64,000 nt of DNA from Hippophae tibetana (lineage: Eukaryota; Streptophyta; Magnoliopsida; Rosales; Elaeagnaceae). Shown here in pieces: positions 23,483 to 37,059 of this stretch. Both the position numbers and the translations under genes were made by a program. The stretch covers positions 84,243,816-84,307,815 of the forward strand of contig CM072801.1 of NCBI GenBank assembly GCA_037013495.1, read 5' to 3'. Every line of letters begins with the position of its first letter. Positions within the stretch are counted from its first letter, which is position 1. The notes beneath the pieces are model-generated. The model was not told where the DNA came from. It ran no database searches and saw only the letters and a program-made list of their open reading frames with translations.

Positions 23483-25366
23483 CAACCCTCAACCAACTTA
23501 TTTCTAGTCCCTTAGCAAAGAGAAGCGGCAAAAACTACAATAAAAATTAAAAAAATCCTAAATCACTTCCATGGATTGACACGATTGCATTTAGCGTATG
23601 CAAACAAGCCTTTAAACCCCTAGGTTTCCCTAATGGATGAGTTTAAGTCTCGTGAGAGTTCTCAATAATGATACCCACAAATATTAAGCTAAATAAAACA
23701 ATCTTTAAAATATAGAAACAAGTAGAACAAGTAAAATAAAACACAAAACTTTTCATGCTTAAAATTTCATTTAAGTTTTATAATTAAAACATTTAAGAAT
23801 AGATTATTATAATTTCTTAAACATTCATGAATTACTATAATAATTTGCCGAAAATCAATTTCATATTTTAGAATAAAATGTTTCATTTTCACTTCACCCA
23901 ATTTCAGTGTTAGGAATCCAGATTTACTTCCAGTCTACTCCTTGCAATTCAATACTATCAATTTACTAAATCCTATGTGTTCAAGCACTCATACTAATTA
24001 AGGCGTATGCAAATATAATTTATGTTTAGAAATGAACTAATAAGTTTGCATACTTATTAATGAAGAAAGGCTCAATATAGTGCATAACTTTGATCTCACA
24101 AAAGAAATCAATGTATAAATTTTAAAGATATGACATATATTATTTTCATGCAACAATCAAACTCTTTAAGAAAAATATTCAAGATATATGCCTTTTAGCA
24201 GTGTAGGAAAAATAAATACAATGACTTCTAGGGAAATTATTTCCTATATTTCCTTTGTACTAACCAACTTTCACAATTGTTTAAGGCTAAAAAGGGCATA
24301 GTATGTAGATTGTAATATATATTCTTTATCTCTCTATTTTTTATTTTTTAAGAGATTTTTCAACATATTAATTTTTTTAGAGAGTGGACCCATGTACATA
24401 TTGTACATTTTTGTAGGATTTTGGTGAGTGTTTAATTTTGTGGCTTTTTTGTTTGATTTTTGTTTAGGTAACCTCAGACATGTCTATTTTTGGTATAAGT
24501 CATGCATGAATGAGATAAAGGCATATATTATCAATTTCTACTCAAATCATTTAATCTAAGCAAATGAATAATAAATATATGACACTCTATTAAGATGAGA
24601 AAATTCTTACATGCCATGCTTCTACCTATAGAGATCATCTAAAAATTTGTATAAATAGAATAAGTGTTTTGAGTAGAAAGAAAATATTTCACTCAGAATA
24701 AAGGAAATTAAGGCTCAAATAATATCTCATAAGGGCAGTCTCCACTGTTTAATTCCTAAACACCAATTTTGGGTTCATTTCATTTCAACAGTTTATCATA
24801 AAATATTAGTAATGACACAAACTTACTAATTATCATATTGCTTCGTGTTATGTTTTTGGAAATTAATCTAATAATGCAAAAAGACCTAATCATTACTTAA
24901 ACTTAATTTTTAAGACATGATTATTTTTGTGACAAAACATTGAACACTACTCTAATTTACCTAAACACAGAAATAAAGAAAATAACACACATATATAAAA
25001 GAAAAAAATTGAATTAAATGAAACAATTAATATGAAAATACACAACTAAATAAGCAAAATAAGGGCACATCGTTTATAAAAATTTAAATTTTTCCTAATT
25101 AGTGTAACTTTTAAATCCTACCACCCCCAACCTAAAATCTACATTGTCCCTAACGTAACAAATGCAAATTTTAAAAAGAGAAGGGATAGAAAAGTTACCA
25201 AATTACTTTATATGTTAAAGATTTTGACATAGAATGCTAGTTGCATCCAACATCAAATTTGAATCATACAAACAAGTACTCTAACACATCTTAACAACCA
25301 TTTATTTTATGCAATAAAATAAATAAAGTGCTCATAAAAGAAAAAAAAAGTAATAAAAAAAACTAA
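23483..25366 (-). mobile_element. 3' untranslated region of Athila-like gypsy
   Basis: A gene-free segment between the integrase end (25367) and the X LTR (23482). It contains, on the minus strand, purine-rich tracts such as GATTTTAGGTTGGGGGTGG (about 25116-25134). These resemble the polypurine motifs that Athila/Tat elements carry between pol and the 3' LTR. Long non-coding 3' regions are normal for that lineage. No env-like reading frame can be made out. Confidence 0.5.
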
Positions 25367-28300
25367 CTAAGGATTACTTAGCCAAATGCAATCAACTTTG
25401 ATAGTGTTGTGTAGTCCTTCTAAATAAGGCTTCTCACAAAGCCCATTGACTTTGAATATTGTTTGTGTCTTGGAATCCAATAGTTCTACTACTCCATGTG
25501 CAAATACTTGGACTATTTTGAATAGTCCATCACATCTTGATCTCAATTTTCTTGCAAACAATCTTATACGAGAGTTAATAAAATAACTTTCATTCCATAG
25601 TTAAGAGTCTTAGGAACTAGCCTATTGTCATGATAGCGCTTAGTATGCTCTTTGTAAAATTTGGCATTCTCATAGGCTTTGTTTCTAATTTATTCCAACT
25701 CATTAAGATGGAGTGACTATTTTTCTCCTACTTTATCGAAGTCCATGTTTAACTCTTTAATATCCTAGTAAGCCTTGTGCTAGAGTTCAATGGGAAGGTG
25801 GCATGCTTTCCTAAAGATTAACTGGTAAAGGCTCATCCCAATAGGTGTTTTATAAGCTGTCTAGTATGACCATAAGCCATCATTCAACTTAAATACGCAG
25901 TCCTTCCTTGAAGGACACATAGTGCATTCCAGTATTCCCCTTATTTTACTACTAATTACTCTCACTAAACCGGAAGTATAAGGATGATATGGAGTAGCTA
26001 CTCTATGTGTGATGTTATACTTTTTAGTACTCTATCAAAGATTTTGTTACAAAAATGGCTATCTCCATCACTTATTATAGCTCTAGGCATTCTGAACATG
26101 CTAAATATTGAATCCTTCTAAAATTTTACAAAAACATTAGCATCATCGATTTTAATGGGGATAGCTTCTACCCACTTGTATACATAATCCACAGCAACCA
26201 AAATATATTGAAGACTATTGGATGGGGAAAAAGACCCATGCAGTCAATCCTCCATACATCGAAGAGTTCAACAACTAAATTAGATGTCAAAGACATTTCA
26301 TCTTTTTACTTATGTTTCATGTTCTCTAACATTTATCACATTTTGCACAAAATATATAAGCATCTTTAAAAAGAGTGGGCCAAAATAATTCAGACTATAA
26401 TACCTTATGGGCTATTTTTTCAACACCAAAATAGCCCTTACAATAAAGTTCAGGACAAAAAGTCAAAATGCTATTATGTTCTTCTTCTGGTACACATCTC
26501 TAGATGACTTGATCTTGACCAATATGAAGTGTTCGATCTCAAAACACCAGTGGCAAGATAGTTTACAATATCAACATATAATGGGTTCAGACCTATTGAA
26601 AATAATTGTTCATTAGGAAAGGTTTCAACTATATCTTCTTTACTCTCACCTTTAAGAGAATTGAAGCCAGAAATCAACCTAGAAAAATGGTCAGCTACTA
26701 ATTTTTCACTGCCTTTCTTATTCTTGATTTCTAGATCAAATTCTTGTAAGAGTAAGACCCACCTGATTAATCTTTGCTTGTTATTCGATTTACTTAATAG
26801 GTATCTTAAAGCACCATGATCAGAATGTACAATCACTTTAGATCCTACTAAATAACACCAAAATTTGTCTAAAGAAAACACTATAGGTAAGAATTCTTTT
26901 TCAATGGTGGTATAATTCTTTTAGGCATCATTGAGTTTTTTTATAGCATAGTAGATGACATGCAAACGCTAATCCACTCTCTATCCCAACACTACTTCGA
27001 TAGCATAATCCAAAGCATCACACATTATTTCAAAGGATAAAGACCAATTTGTTACCATAATAGTAGGGGCAGATGTTAGTTTCTCTATCAAGGTATTAAA
27101 GGCAATAATGTAGTTATTATTGAAATCAAAATAAACATCTTTTGATAACAAGTTACATAAGGGACGAATTATTTTAGAGAAATCTTTAATAAATCTTCTA
27201 TAAAATCCTACAAGTCCTAAGAAGCTTTTTATCCCCTTAACAAATGTAGGGGGAGGTATTTTGGAAATTAGTTCAACTTTTGCCTTATCAACTTTAATAC
27301 CTTTATTTGAAATTATATGTCCTAACATTGTCCCTTATTGAACCATAAAATGAATTTTTCTCCCAACTAAGGGTTAGATTTCATTCAATACATCTTTCTA
27401 AAACCAAAGTCAAGTTATCTAAGAAATTATCAAATGATTTTCCAAAGATAATGAAATTATCCATGAAAATCTCAATGAATTTTTCCACCATGTCCGAGAT
27501 GATAGACATCATACATCTCTAGAACGTGGAAGAGGCATTACATAACCTCAATGGCATTCTTTGAAAAGAAAATTTCCCAAAATAACATATAAATATGGTA
27601 TTTTCCTAATCTTCTGGTGCTATTGGTACTTGATAATATTTGGATAATCCATCTAAAAAATAGTAAAATCCATGCCCAACTAATCTTTCCAACATTTGAT
27701 CAATGAATGGAAGAGGAAAGTGATCCTTTTTAGTATATAAATTTAGTTTCCTAAAATCTATACACATCCTTCATCAAGTGATTATTCTAGTAGGCACTAA
27801 TTCACTTTTGTCATTTTTAACAACTTTTATCCCAGATTTCTTAGGTACCATATGCACTGGACAAACCCACTTACTATCGATAATAGGGTAGATAATTCCT
27901 TCTTCTAAAAGTTTAAGAATTGATTTCTTAACTACCTCTTGCATGTTTAGGTTTAGTCTTCTTTGGGCCTATCGTATGGGTTTAGCATAATTCTCTATGT
28001 TGATCTTATGCATACACATGGTTTCTCCTAACACTCAAACCTATTACTTTCTTAAACTTCTTAAGCACATTTACAAGTTTCTTTTCTTGGGTTTTGGTCA
28101 AGGTTGAAGAAATTATCGTTGGATAAGTTTCTCCTTCTCCTAGAAACACATATTTTAAGTGTATAGGTAAGCCTTTGAGTTCAAGTTCAAGTGGATTGGC
28201 CTCTTTACTAGATGGGCAACTGGGTAGATTTAAAAGTGTACTAGATTTTGTCATTAGTTCATCACTATCTAGTTGTTCAATGTACCCCTTACTTTCCTTA

Positions 28301-29290
28301 TCTAAATCTTCTTCCACCTCAAGTGTAAGAACAATTTCAAGCTTGTCTTCTATTCTGGTTCGAGAAAAGGTGCTTTGGACAAGATTCTCCAAATGGTGAA
28401 CATTGAATATTTCATCGATGGAAAAAATGGAAGTAAAGGTGAACAATCAAAAACTTTAAAATGAACAGTCTCTCCTAAGACTGTCATTGTCAACTTTCAA
28501 TCTTGGACATCAATAATAGTCTTGATAGTTTCCATATATGGTCTACCAGGTAGTATTATGTGCTCTCTAGAACCACAAAGTCAATAGGTATTATCAGTTT
28601 GTCTACTTGTACTAGCACATCCTCAACTATTCCCTTTGGATACTTAAGAAATCTATCTGCAAGTTGAATGGACATAGTTGTGGTTTTTAAATCTCCTAAA
28701 TCGAGCTATAAGAATATAGGGTAGGGTATCAAGTTTATACTAGTACCTAAATCAAGAATTTCTTTAGCGACTTTCCTATCCCCGTAGTTATGTTTATGAT
28801 AAAATTTCCAAGGTCTTTCAACTTAGCGGGAAGTTGGTGCTGAAGTACAACACTAGAAATTTTTGATACTACTACTCGCTTATTAAGTCCATACCTCCTT
28901 TTCTTAGTGTTCAAATCTTTGAAAAACTTAGCATAGGAGGGCATATTCATGATAACTTCTAATTATAGTAAATTGATATTTACTTTAGAAAGCATATTAA
29001 AAGGATCATAGAATTGCTTATCTTGTTTTGGATTCTTTCAACCAGTGTTGAAAAGGTACTTGCAGCTGGTGTGGATCTGCTGTAATTTGAATTTGGGGAT
29101 GTCAAATTACTCCTAAATAATTTTTTTTGAAGGCTTGTCAAGTTTAGCAATTGTATTTCCTTTTTGCAAGACTAGAATTTCACCTTCTTTTTTACCTAAA
29201 CTATAAGGTAGATCTTTAAAGATTATATGTAAACTAGTATTGGCAACCTTACCACTTCGAATGGTTCTCATAAGTTCATTTTTCACTTAT
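25367..29290 (-). mobile_element. Athila-like gypsy pol (protease to integrase)
   Basis: Right to left on the minus strand: protease and linker (29280-28000), reverse transcriptase (27960-26950), RNase H (26940-26474), integrase (26470-25367). Signature words are HIISNKGIKVDKAKVELI with KIPPPTFVKGIKSFLG and [32 protein letters not shown] with [15 protein letters not shown] in RNase H; and FKVNGLCEKPYLEG at the integrase C-terminus. The lineage is Athila by these words and by the lack of a chromodomain. It sits between an X LTR on the left and W/gag sequence on the right. Broken; fossil. Confidence 0.85.
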
Positions 29291-30645
29291 CTCTCCACTT
29301 ATGTAGATAAACACAAAACCAAAAATCAATAGGACTTTATTAAGCTTGTAATGTATGGCTTAGGTAAAGATAGGATAAAAGATAATATTTGGCTCAAATA
29401 TTTCCTAAACACATCATTTTAGGATTGAAACAAGACACCTTCTAACATCTCAATGAAAACTTCCCAATTAGGGATTTAACTTCACATGCAATAATCATTT
29501 TCTTTTTCTTCTCTTTCCTTTTTTTATTTTTTTTTTCTTCTCTTTTTTTCAGAATCTCTTGTTGTTTTTCCTTTCTCTCAGAATCTTCTTTTTTTCTCTT
29601 TCCAATATCCTCTTTTTTTTCAGATATATCTTTAGAAATTTACTAACAATGGTCACATGTTAGTAAAATAAGGAAAATTGATATATCTATCTATTTATAT
29701 TTTTTTACTAGGCTTTTGGTTAGTATATATATATATATAAATTTAAAAGCTCAAAAGGGGTATAGTATGGATAAAACATGTAAAGTTGGATAGAAAGGCT
29801 CAAATGATCCAAAGATGGCCTAAATCATTTTATTAGTTAAATGTTGTCTAGGATTTCGCCTCGAGAGAAAATCAAACAAATTCTAAGAACTATGACACCA
29901 AAGAACATCAATCGAATTGCATACTCACACAAACCTCCTCCAAAATAGCATAACAACTCAAAGATGAAGACTAGTGCTCATAAATAGACATTCTTGTAAA
30001 AATAAAATTTACTCAAAAACTACACACAAACTTAGACAATAATCAAATTTTTCAAAGAGCAATGCATTATTTAAACTGATAAAAATAAATCACCATGAAA
30101 AGCAATATATTCTCATGTTTCAATCAACCAAACAAATAAAGCTTCACAATCAACAATACCAAGATATATTTCAACTAAGCTCAATCTCTCTACCACCCCT
30201 AAACTTAATATGCACATTGTCCTCAATGTGTGAAAGTTAAAGAACAAATGAGAATGGTTCAAAGAAACTTCCTGGTTTTGGTTTGTAAGATTGAAATCCA
30301 AAAATAGCTTTACTTCCTCCAATTTGCACCTACCAAAAAAAAATAATAAAATAAAGAAATATGCAAACTAATACATGATTAACTAAGTAAAATAAAAAAA
30401 AATAAAACATATGGGTTGCCTCCCAAGCAGCGCTTGATTTAGAGTCATCAGCTTCACTTCCCATTTTTTTTTCTACTTTTAGGGAGGTTCAGATATTGTG
30501 TGTCAAATACAAAATCTCAACTTACTAGAAAATTAAAAAATAAATCTAAACAAGTAAAAAATAAGCATAAAATAAAATAAAAATAAATATTTTTTTAACT
30601 AAAATCAGATTGATTGGTATTAATATCAACAAAATTAGTAAAACA
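29291..30645 (-). mobile_element. Gypsy non-coding internal region next to LTR W
   Basis: No gene. On the minus strand it contains a tract complementary to GGGTTGCCTCCCAAGCAGCG (30415-30434), a motif widespread in plant gypsy untranslated regions, and a purine tract AAGTTTAGGGGTGGTAG near 30190-30206. A T/C-rich low-complexity stretch occupies 29500-29640. It connects the primer-binding site of the W LTR with the Athila-like pol and probably belongs to the W element. Whether the W element is a coding-poor derivative cannot be decided here. Confidence 0.5.
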
Positions 30646-30671
30646 AATCTCCGGCAACGGTGCCAAAAACT
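30646..30671 (-). other. Gypsy primer-binding site (well preserved)
   Basis: The complement reads AGTTTTTGGCACCGTTGCCG, the cleanest PBS in the window, directly after the W LTR end (ACAACA) on the minus strand. Confidence 0.75.
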
Positions 30672-32390
30672 TGTTGTCTCTTTAAGAGAACATGAAAACG
30701 TGCAAAGTATACACGGTCACAAGTAATAAAATGATAAGTAAGATATCATTCCCACGGAGATTTGTTACTACAGTTTGTTAAGTACTAAAAAATTTTCACT
30801 CTAATTTTATCCAAACAATCGAAAGTTGATGAAGTATTAACTAAATTGATTTTTTATAACAATAAATAAGAAAATTCTACGATTGCAGTGTCACCAAATC
30901 AATCAACTTGAATCATATTATTTTCTCTTGAATTATATTTTTTTTGAATTTAATTTGTCAACCAATAACTCCTAATTTTATCCATATATCTCTTCCGAGC
31001 TCCATATAGACACATCTTGCTAAAATAATTCACTATATTCCTATGAGAATTAAATTCACCAAGATTCGTTATGTTCAAAGTTCTCAAATAGCCACACGTA
31101 CAATAAAGGTATATTCCAATCCTTTATATATATATATATATGTTATTCTATCCACGAGCAATTACGCAAAAATTCCTTTTTCAAGTTTATTTAAGTGTCA
31201 CAAAAATGCCTTTTTCAAGTTTATTTAAGTGTCACAAATCAATTGATTAATCATCCAATCAATCAAAAGCATTAAGCACAAATAGAATAAAAAAATTAAA
31301 AATCTCATAAATCATTCAAAACTAATTCATTCAAGCTTCATAAATTAAGCTAACACAACCATAGAAAAATTAAATTACTTCATAACAAAAATTAAAATTA
31401 CAAAACAAAAATATTAAATCATTTAAGGAATATTAGATGAAGAAAATCAAAAAGAAATTAAAAGTGTTTCATCTATGATCTGTAATTTTCTCTCTACGCA
31501 GAACCACAACAGAAGCCAAAATGGCTTTTGCGTGTTCCACTGTCCTCTGTCCTGTTTAAACCCCCTAAATTTTATCGCAATAATCACCTATTTATAGCTC
31601 CAGCTCTCTCAAAAAGAATACATCACAAAATATATTTTTTACAACACGTATGTAAAAGTGGGGGACAGAATATTACATCGAAAATAATATTTAAACACGC
31701 GTGGGAGACACAAAACTAGTTGGAAAGCGTGCATCATTTCTGCATTTTCATTTTACAAAACTCATGCCATGTGTCGGCATCTAATTTTCTGGAAGAATAA
31801 TAAGACATGTGGTAGCTTTGTATTTGGTGGAATGGGAGGGCGCACGCAGATTAGATGGACTACATCGCACGGTAAAATGTTTTGCGTAGCAGACACGTGG
31901 GTCCCACCCTGATTGCCGGCTTGCGCGGACATGTGGACCTCACTCTACGTGCCGAGCAGTGTGCCATCCGGAAAATGCATCCAATCGCTCTTGTTGCGCC
32001 TGTATCACACTCGCCTGATCCTCCCCGTTGATTATCTGATCTAACGGTGCGTGATTCGCGTTGATAATGGCACACATGGTCCTCCTTTTCCTGCGCAGAA
32101 AAAAAAGTTTATTTAATTGCATTTTAGCCCCCCAATTTAATTCAAATTAACTTTTAAACTTTTGATATTTGCAATGAAGCCCTCTTTTAATTGAAATTAT
32201 ATTTTCAACTTTTATTAATTGCAATTAAGTCTTTTTTCACTAAAAATTCTTTAGTTTTCTTTAAAAATATATTCCTTAAAAAATAACATAAAGTATTAAT
32301 TTAAGAACTTAAAATTAATTAAAAACATTAAGAACATAGCAATTATAATTAATAAATTAGACAAAATAACTATACAACGTACAGTTATCA
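30672..32390 (-). mobile_element. LTR W, 5' LTR of a minus-strand gypsy
   Basis: The boundaries are TGTTGTCTC (30672) beside the PBS and ACAGTTATCA (32390), giving a minus-strand LTR that starts TGATAACTG and ends ACAACA. A promoter with TATA complement at 31589-31596 and a GC-richer segment (31830-32095) upstream of it are visible. The leader holds a 30-bp tandem duplication (31175-31238). The right boundary is inferred from the terminal TG/CA rule. Moderately old. Confidence 0.65.
31175..31238. repeat. Tandem 30-bp duplication in LTR W
   Basis: CCTTTTTCAAGTTTATTTAA... followed by GTGTCACAAA occurs at 31175-31204 and again at 31209-31238, a period of 34 bp. The copies are identical by eye. 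Confidence 0.9.
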
Positions 32391-33912
32391 ATAGTCGTTC
32401 ATCATTTCTACCTATCTCCAGCATCTCCCATGGCTACATGTAGTGGAAATTGATCCTTCTCCTCTTGAGTATAAACATCTAGCTCCTAAATATAAAAATA
32501 GTAGAACTCTCTAAGAAAGATTTCTCACTTGACAAAATGTATAGGCTTAAATGAAAAAGATGCAAGGAACCTAAATTAATTTTTTTTTTTGTAATACTAA
32601 TTTTAAAGAATGGATACAATTTTTGAAACAAATGAATTTCTATTATTTCATTGCAATTTTATTACACAAATTCTTAAAATAAAAAATACACTAATGGGTG
32701 TCCTCCCACTTAGGACTAAAATTTATCATCTTCTAGTAAGACGTTGCTTGGAGATTTCAGAATGAAAAACTCAGTTTCTCCTCTTCATGGAATTTATTTG
32801 ATTCAATTAGACCATTCAGTTAGTAATTACTTTGTTTTTTGCAAATTCTTAGCTAACTATTCCACTTCGACTTCCACCTTTTTGATAGAAGCTTCCATAG
32901 AGTCCAAATGTTGATTGGTTTTAGACCAATTATCTCTGTAGACTTGAATAAAAGAATTAAAGTTGTCCTCTAGGGTTGGTTTACTAGGAAGACTTCTTGG
33001 AACAGGGTAGTGGAATTACTAGCCTAACTAATTTGAGCTTTGGGCAAAAGAAGGGTTGTTTTGCCTCTAGGAGAAGTTGGGATGATTTCTCCACCTAGTA
33101 TTATAGGTATTTGAATTGGGTCGAATCTTGGTCTCTATTGACATGCTCCCAAAACATTAACCTATTTAGGTCCAACTAGTGCTTCTCCTTGATATGGATA
33201 GGCTTCAATACCATGTCTCGTGTTTCTACATAAACCATAATGTTCATAATTGGTATTGGTTTGCATAGTGAGAAGGGAAATTTTCTTGATCAATTGAATA
33301 AGTTGTCATTGAAATTCATTACTCGAATCAATTTCATGAACTACAGCTCTTCTCACTTGTGAGATTTTCTATTGGAAATTTGCACCCAACATCTCAAAGA
33401 GGTTGTATGTCTCAGAGGTTATCTTCTTTCCCATAGCTCCTCTAGCAACATTGTCGACAATGACATAGAATTGTTGTGTAAGTCCATCATAAAAGAATTG
33501 GTTCTACAACTACAGGGGGAATTTTTGATGGGGGCATTAAGTGAGGAACAATTTAAACCTATCCTAAGCTTAATGGAGTGGTTCTCCTTCCATATGAGAT
33601 AGAGTGGAAATCTTTGGTCTCACCTCTGATGTTTTTTGGTGGGAATATAATTTTCCTATGAATTTGTTGTAAACATCATCTATAGTCATCAGAGAACCTG
33701 GAGGAAGTGACATCAATCAATATTTGTCCTTTTCCATTAAGATGTTGGGAAACACCTCATTCTAAGCTGATCATCATTTATAATATCAAGGGTGAACGTT
33801 TGGACTGTGACATAGAAGGAAGGAAGCATGGAAAAATGAATGCTTTTCAAGTTATAATTCTATGCTGCCTCACCTAGTTAGATTGAGGAAATTATAGTGC
33901 CAATAGCATAGA
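32391..33912 (-). mobile_element. Athila-like gag fragment
   Basis: On the minus strand 33912-32860 gives Athila-type gag core and then the linker with pieces of the N-P-G-W-R-N-H-P type. 32391-32850 is non-coding sequence joined to it. It is similar to the gag at 1-760 (minus) and 37060-37960 (plus). It lies between the W LTR and a partial X LTR. It may be the gag of the same element whose pol lies at 25367-29290, separated by the W insertion. Broken; fossil. Confidence 0.65.
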
Positions 33913-34429
33913 GGTTCCTTTTATAGGTGAGGAAAAGGCTAAAAAGGTGAGAAAAAACGGTTTTGGACAGGTTTGGAGAGATTGGCACGAGTGTGGGAGC
34001 ACTGATGAGTGGGCATGTGCAAGATTTACAATAGGACTCGGCTTATGCGAAAAAACATGGGCATGGATCTTGACGTGACATGCATCGACTTCGTAAGGGA
34101 CTCAGTGGATACGCGTGGCTTAGTGCGGTGGGCAGACTAGGCAGTTTTTTTCCTTTTTGACCATTTTTTCCTATTTTTTTCTATTATTCCATTTTTTTGA
34201 CTTTTTCTCATATTTTCTGAACATATTTGTGATGTATTGCCTCCAGTATTTTTCTTCAAGTCTTTTAATTATGTTTGAACGAAAATACTTGAAGAACAAT
34301 AAAAATACCCATGATTTTGATAAGACAAATTTATATAAAAATATGATAAAATTATACAAATATAAATCTATTTAATCAATTAAAATACATTAAATCATGG
34401 TAATTTTAGTACTTTTTAAGCACTCATCA
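33913..34429 (-). mobile_element. LTR X, partial copy
   Basis: From CCTTTTATAGGTGAGG (33917) to GCACTCATCA (34429) this matches the corresponding end of the X copy at 21685-23482, including the decayed GC-rich segment and the CTCCAGTATTTTTCTT block. It abuts gag on its left. It is probably the 5' LTR side of the minus-strand Athila-like element, though only part of the LTR is present. Confidence 0.7.
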
Positions 34430-34530
34430 AAATACAAAGACAAAAACAACAAAAACAAAATTGAAAGGAAACGCAGAACTATGAAGAATAATTTTTTTTT
34501 TGGAATCAAGAACTGAAACAAAGATAAACA

Positions 34531-35108
34531 TGTTGAAGATGATCGGATTAGAACCCTAAGGAAACAAAGTCCTTAAATTTATAACCTTGAGACACCACAA
34601 AGGTTTATTACTCCCTTTGATAAGTTGAATTCAAGTATTCAATCAAGAAGACAAGAAGGTAAAGAAAAATATTTTCGGAAATATACTTGTTAAAATGATT
34701 AGAAGGTCCCCCTCAAAATTACATAGCAACTCCTTTTTATAAGTAACAAACCCTAAAATAAAACCCTAAATGAAATGGGCCTATTTAGTTATGGATTGGG
34801 CCTAATAAATCCTTAACACATAAAAGAATAAAAAAACTTATGATAAATAAAACATAAAAGGCCCATAATTAACTAAAACAAAAATTACTTTCTAAATTAA
34901 TCCCTATATCTAACTTGATCTTCCAAATCTATCCCTTGCATAAAAAGATAATAGACCATCCTTGGTGAAGATTTGGAATCCTTGAATTTAGTTGTAGATT
35001 CTACTAGCATAGCCTCTTTGTATTGCACTTCCATGATCAAGCCTGGAAAAGCTTCTTTCACCCTCTTTGCTTTTTGTAACATCAACTTGGTCAACACGTT
35101 GATCTCCA
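34531..35108 (-). mobile_element. LTR Z, second copy
   Basis: It runs from TGTTGAAGATGATCGG (34531) to GATCTCCA (35108), 578 bp, and is collinear with 14359-14904. The minus strand begins TGGAGATC and opens with a short reading frame (MEINVLTKLMLQKAK...) that in the family continues from integrase. No internal CRM-like sequence adjoins it, so it looks like a solo LTR, but I could not find a matching 5-bp duplication at its ends. Confidence 0.7.
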
Positions 35109-35507
35109 TTAAATACTATCTATACAAAAGCAATCACTAGTACTATAAGCATCACAAAATTTAATTGCTTTGAACACATTAAGTGTTACTTGTTCATCTT
35201 GCACTTTTATTGTAAGATCACATTTTTGTACATTAATGAGTTCTTTTCGGGTTGCTAAGAATGGATGACCAAGTATGATAGGAATTCCACGGTCCTCTTC
35301 CATGTCTAGCATAATGAAATCTATCATAAAGATGAATTTATCTACATTTATAAGCACATCTTCTACCACTCCCCAAGGCCTTTTGATAATGGAATGAGGT
35401 TAATGTTGGAGCCCAAATCACATAATGCCTTGCCAAAATAAAATTATGAAAAAAAATAAAGAAAAATAATTAATGTAACATAAAAATTAATTTCTAATGT
35501 TTATAAT
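35109..35507 (-). mobile_element. Gypsy protease-domain fragment
   Basis: Minus-strand reading from 35369 gives DFIMLDMEEDRGIPIILGHP and a following FLATRKELINV, the C-terminal half of the aspartic-protease-like domain of Athila-type elements. It is followed on the left by LTR Z. Between it and the primer-binding site at 35508 only non-coding sequence remains. Broken; fossil. Confidence 0.75.
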
Positions 35508-35530
35508 CCACGACAGTGGCACCAAAAACT
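35508..35530 (-). other. Gypsy primer-binding site of Y element
   Basis: The complement reads AGTTTTTGGTGCCACTGTCG, directly after the Y LTR end on the minus strand. Identifies 35531-37059 as a 5' LTR. Confidence 0.7.
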
Positions 35531-37059
35531 TGATAGAACATGAATTGTGTACAATATGCAAGTATATGTATCACAACAAGTAATATAATGATAAGAACAT
35601 ATCGTTCTCATAAAGATTATATTATTAAAAACTAATTTTAAAACTAAAAAATAAAAATAATTTTTTTTGTATGTTTTAAGAAAGAAAAACTAATAGAACT
35701 AAAAATAAACAACAATAATTAATTAACTTAGATTTGCAGCTGAGAAGGTATATGAGAAAATATCTAGAAATATTTAATCTCCCAATGTTTCAAATATGTG
35801 AATCACTAAAATCCCCCTTAATATAATTACCAATCAATTACATAATAAATTGAATCTAACCTAACATGTATTCCTCTCTCAAGAAAACTACAAATTATAT
35901 ATAATTAACCTAATTATACTCTCATGCCAATTAAATTGGATACTACTCATTAAGGTCATGAATTATGGATCAAATACATATGAATCATACATCTCTACCT
36001 AGAAACTTTGCATGTTATTTAATCAACACAAATAATTAAATAATTCTTTTAAATCTATTTAATTGCCTCGATAGATCAATTGTTGGCCAAACTATTAATA
36101 GTATGAAAATTAGATTATATAATATAATTAAAATGAAATCATAATGGGAGTAAAATATTAGATCATCACATGTAGAATTTGGGTTCATAAAATCCCTAGA
36201 TTAATAAATTATCTAAACATACTTTTTTCATGAAGCTCATATTTTTCCTAAAAAAGACAAAAATTGATAAAGAAATGAGAAGAAGAAAAAATACAATCAA
36301 TCTCTTAAATTTTAGTACCAATATACTCTTGAATATCCACCAAAATTGTATCTCCTTTTGAATTTTTTTGTATTTTTATGTCTTTTAGTCTTCAAAAACT
36401 ATTAAAAAATATGTATTTTTTGGCTCATTAGGGCTCATGGGGAAATTAGGGGTTTAAATTAGGCTCAAGTAGAATCTATACTTTCATATCAACTTTCAAT
36501 CAAGCGTTAAGATGAAAAATGGAAAAATTAACAACACTAACTAATAAGAACACGACATGTGGCATGGGAGATTCACTAGGTGAATCAATGCATCATGCAT
36601 AGAGGATTGGACTGGTCACAGTCAACGAGCATTGAGTAAGCACCATATGGTGCACTATAATTCATGGATATGGATTGTGTAGTGCTTTTTTGGGAAGACT
36701 AGATGAATTAGGTGATGACGTATGCCACATCTATTGATTATGTGATGAAGTTCAAAACTAACAATATCACCCGGTACATGCAGCATTGGGTGATTGGCCC
36801 ACTTCACTTGTGTGGAATCCATATGGCATGCCTAGTTAGCTCCCCTACTGGCATGGAATCCAAGTGGAATATTTTGATTGGTCCTACATTAAAAAATTCA
36901 TAAATATTTCAAAAAGTTCCCAAAAAAATATTTTTTCACTCCTTTTCACTGAAAGTTTGTATTTTAATACTTTTAATCCGAAAGTACTGCTTATAGAATA
37001 AAATGAATGAATAGTAAGTAGAAAAGTACACTAATGACTCTACTTTCATAGAGTCATCA
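35531..37059 (-). mobile_element. LTR Y, 5' LTR (1529 bp)
   Basis: It runs from TGATAGAACATG to GAGTCATCA and is collinear with the plus-strand Y LTR at 52945-54517. It interrupts gag sequence: the plus-strand gag at 37060 begins abruptly at its right end. The terminal palindrome ATGACTCTA / TAGAGTCAT is present at the right end. Moderately old. Confidence 0.8.

Noticed and set aside
29500-29640. Pyrimidine tract as a splice or promoter element
   Set aside because: Simple low-complexity T/C sequence in a gypsy untranslated region, without any gene to serve.
34526-35113. Target-site duplication for the second Z LTR
   Set aside because: AAACA on the left and TTAAA on the right do not match; the solo-LTR call rests on the LTR ends only.
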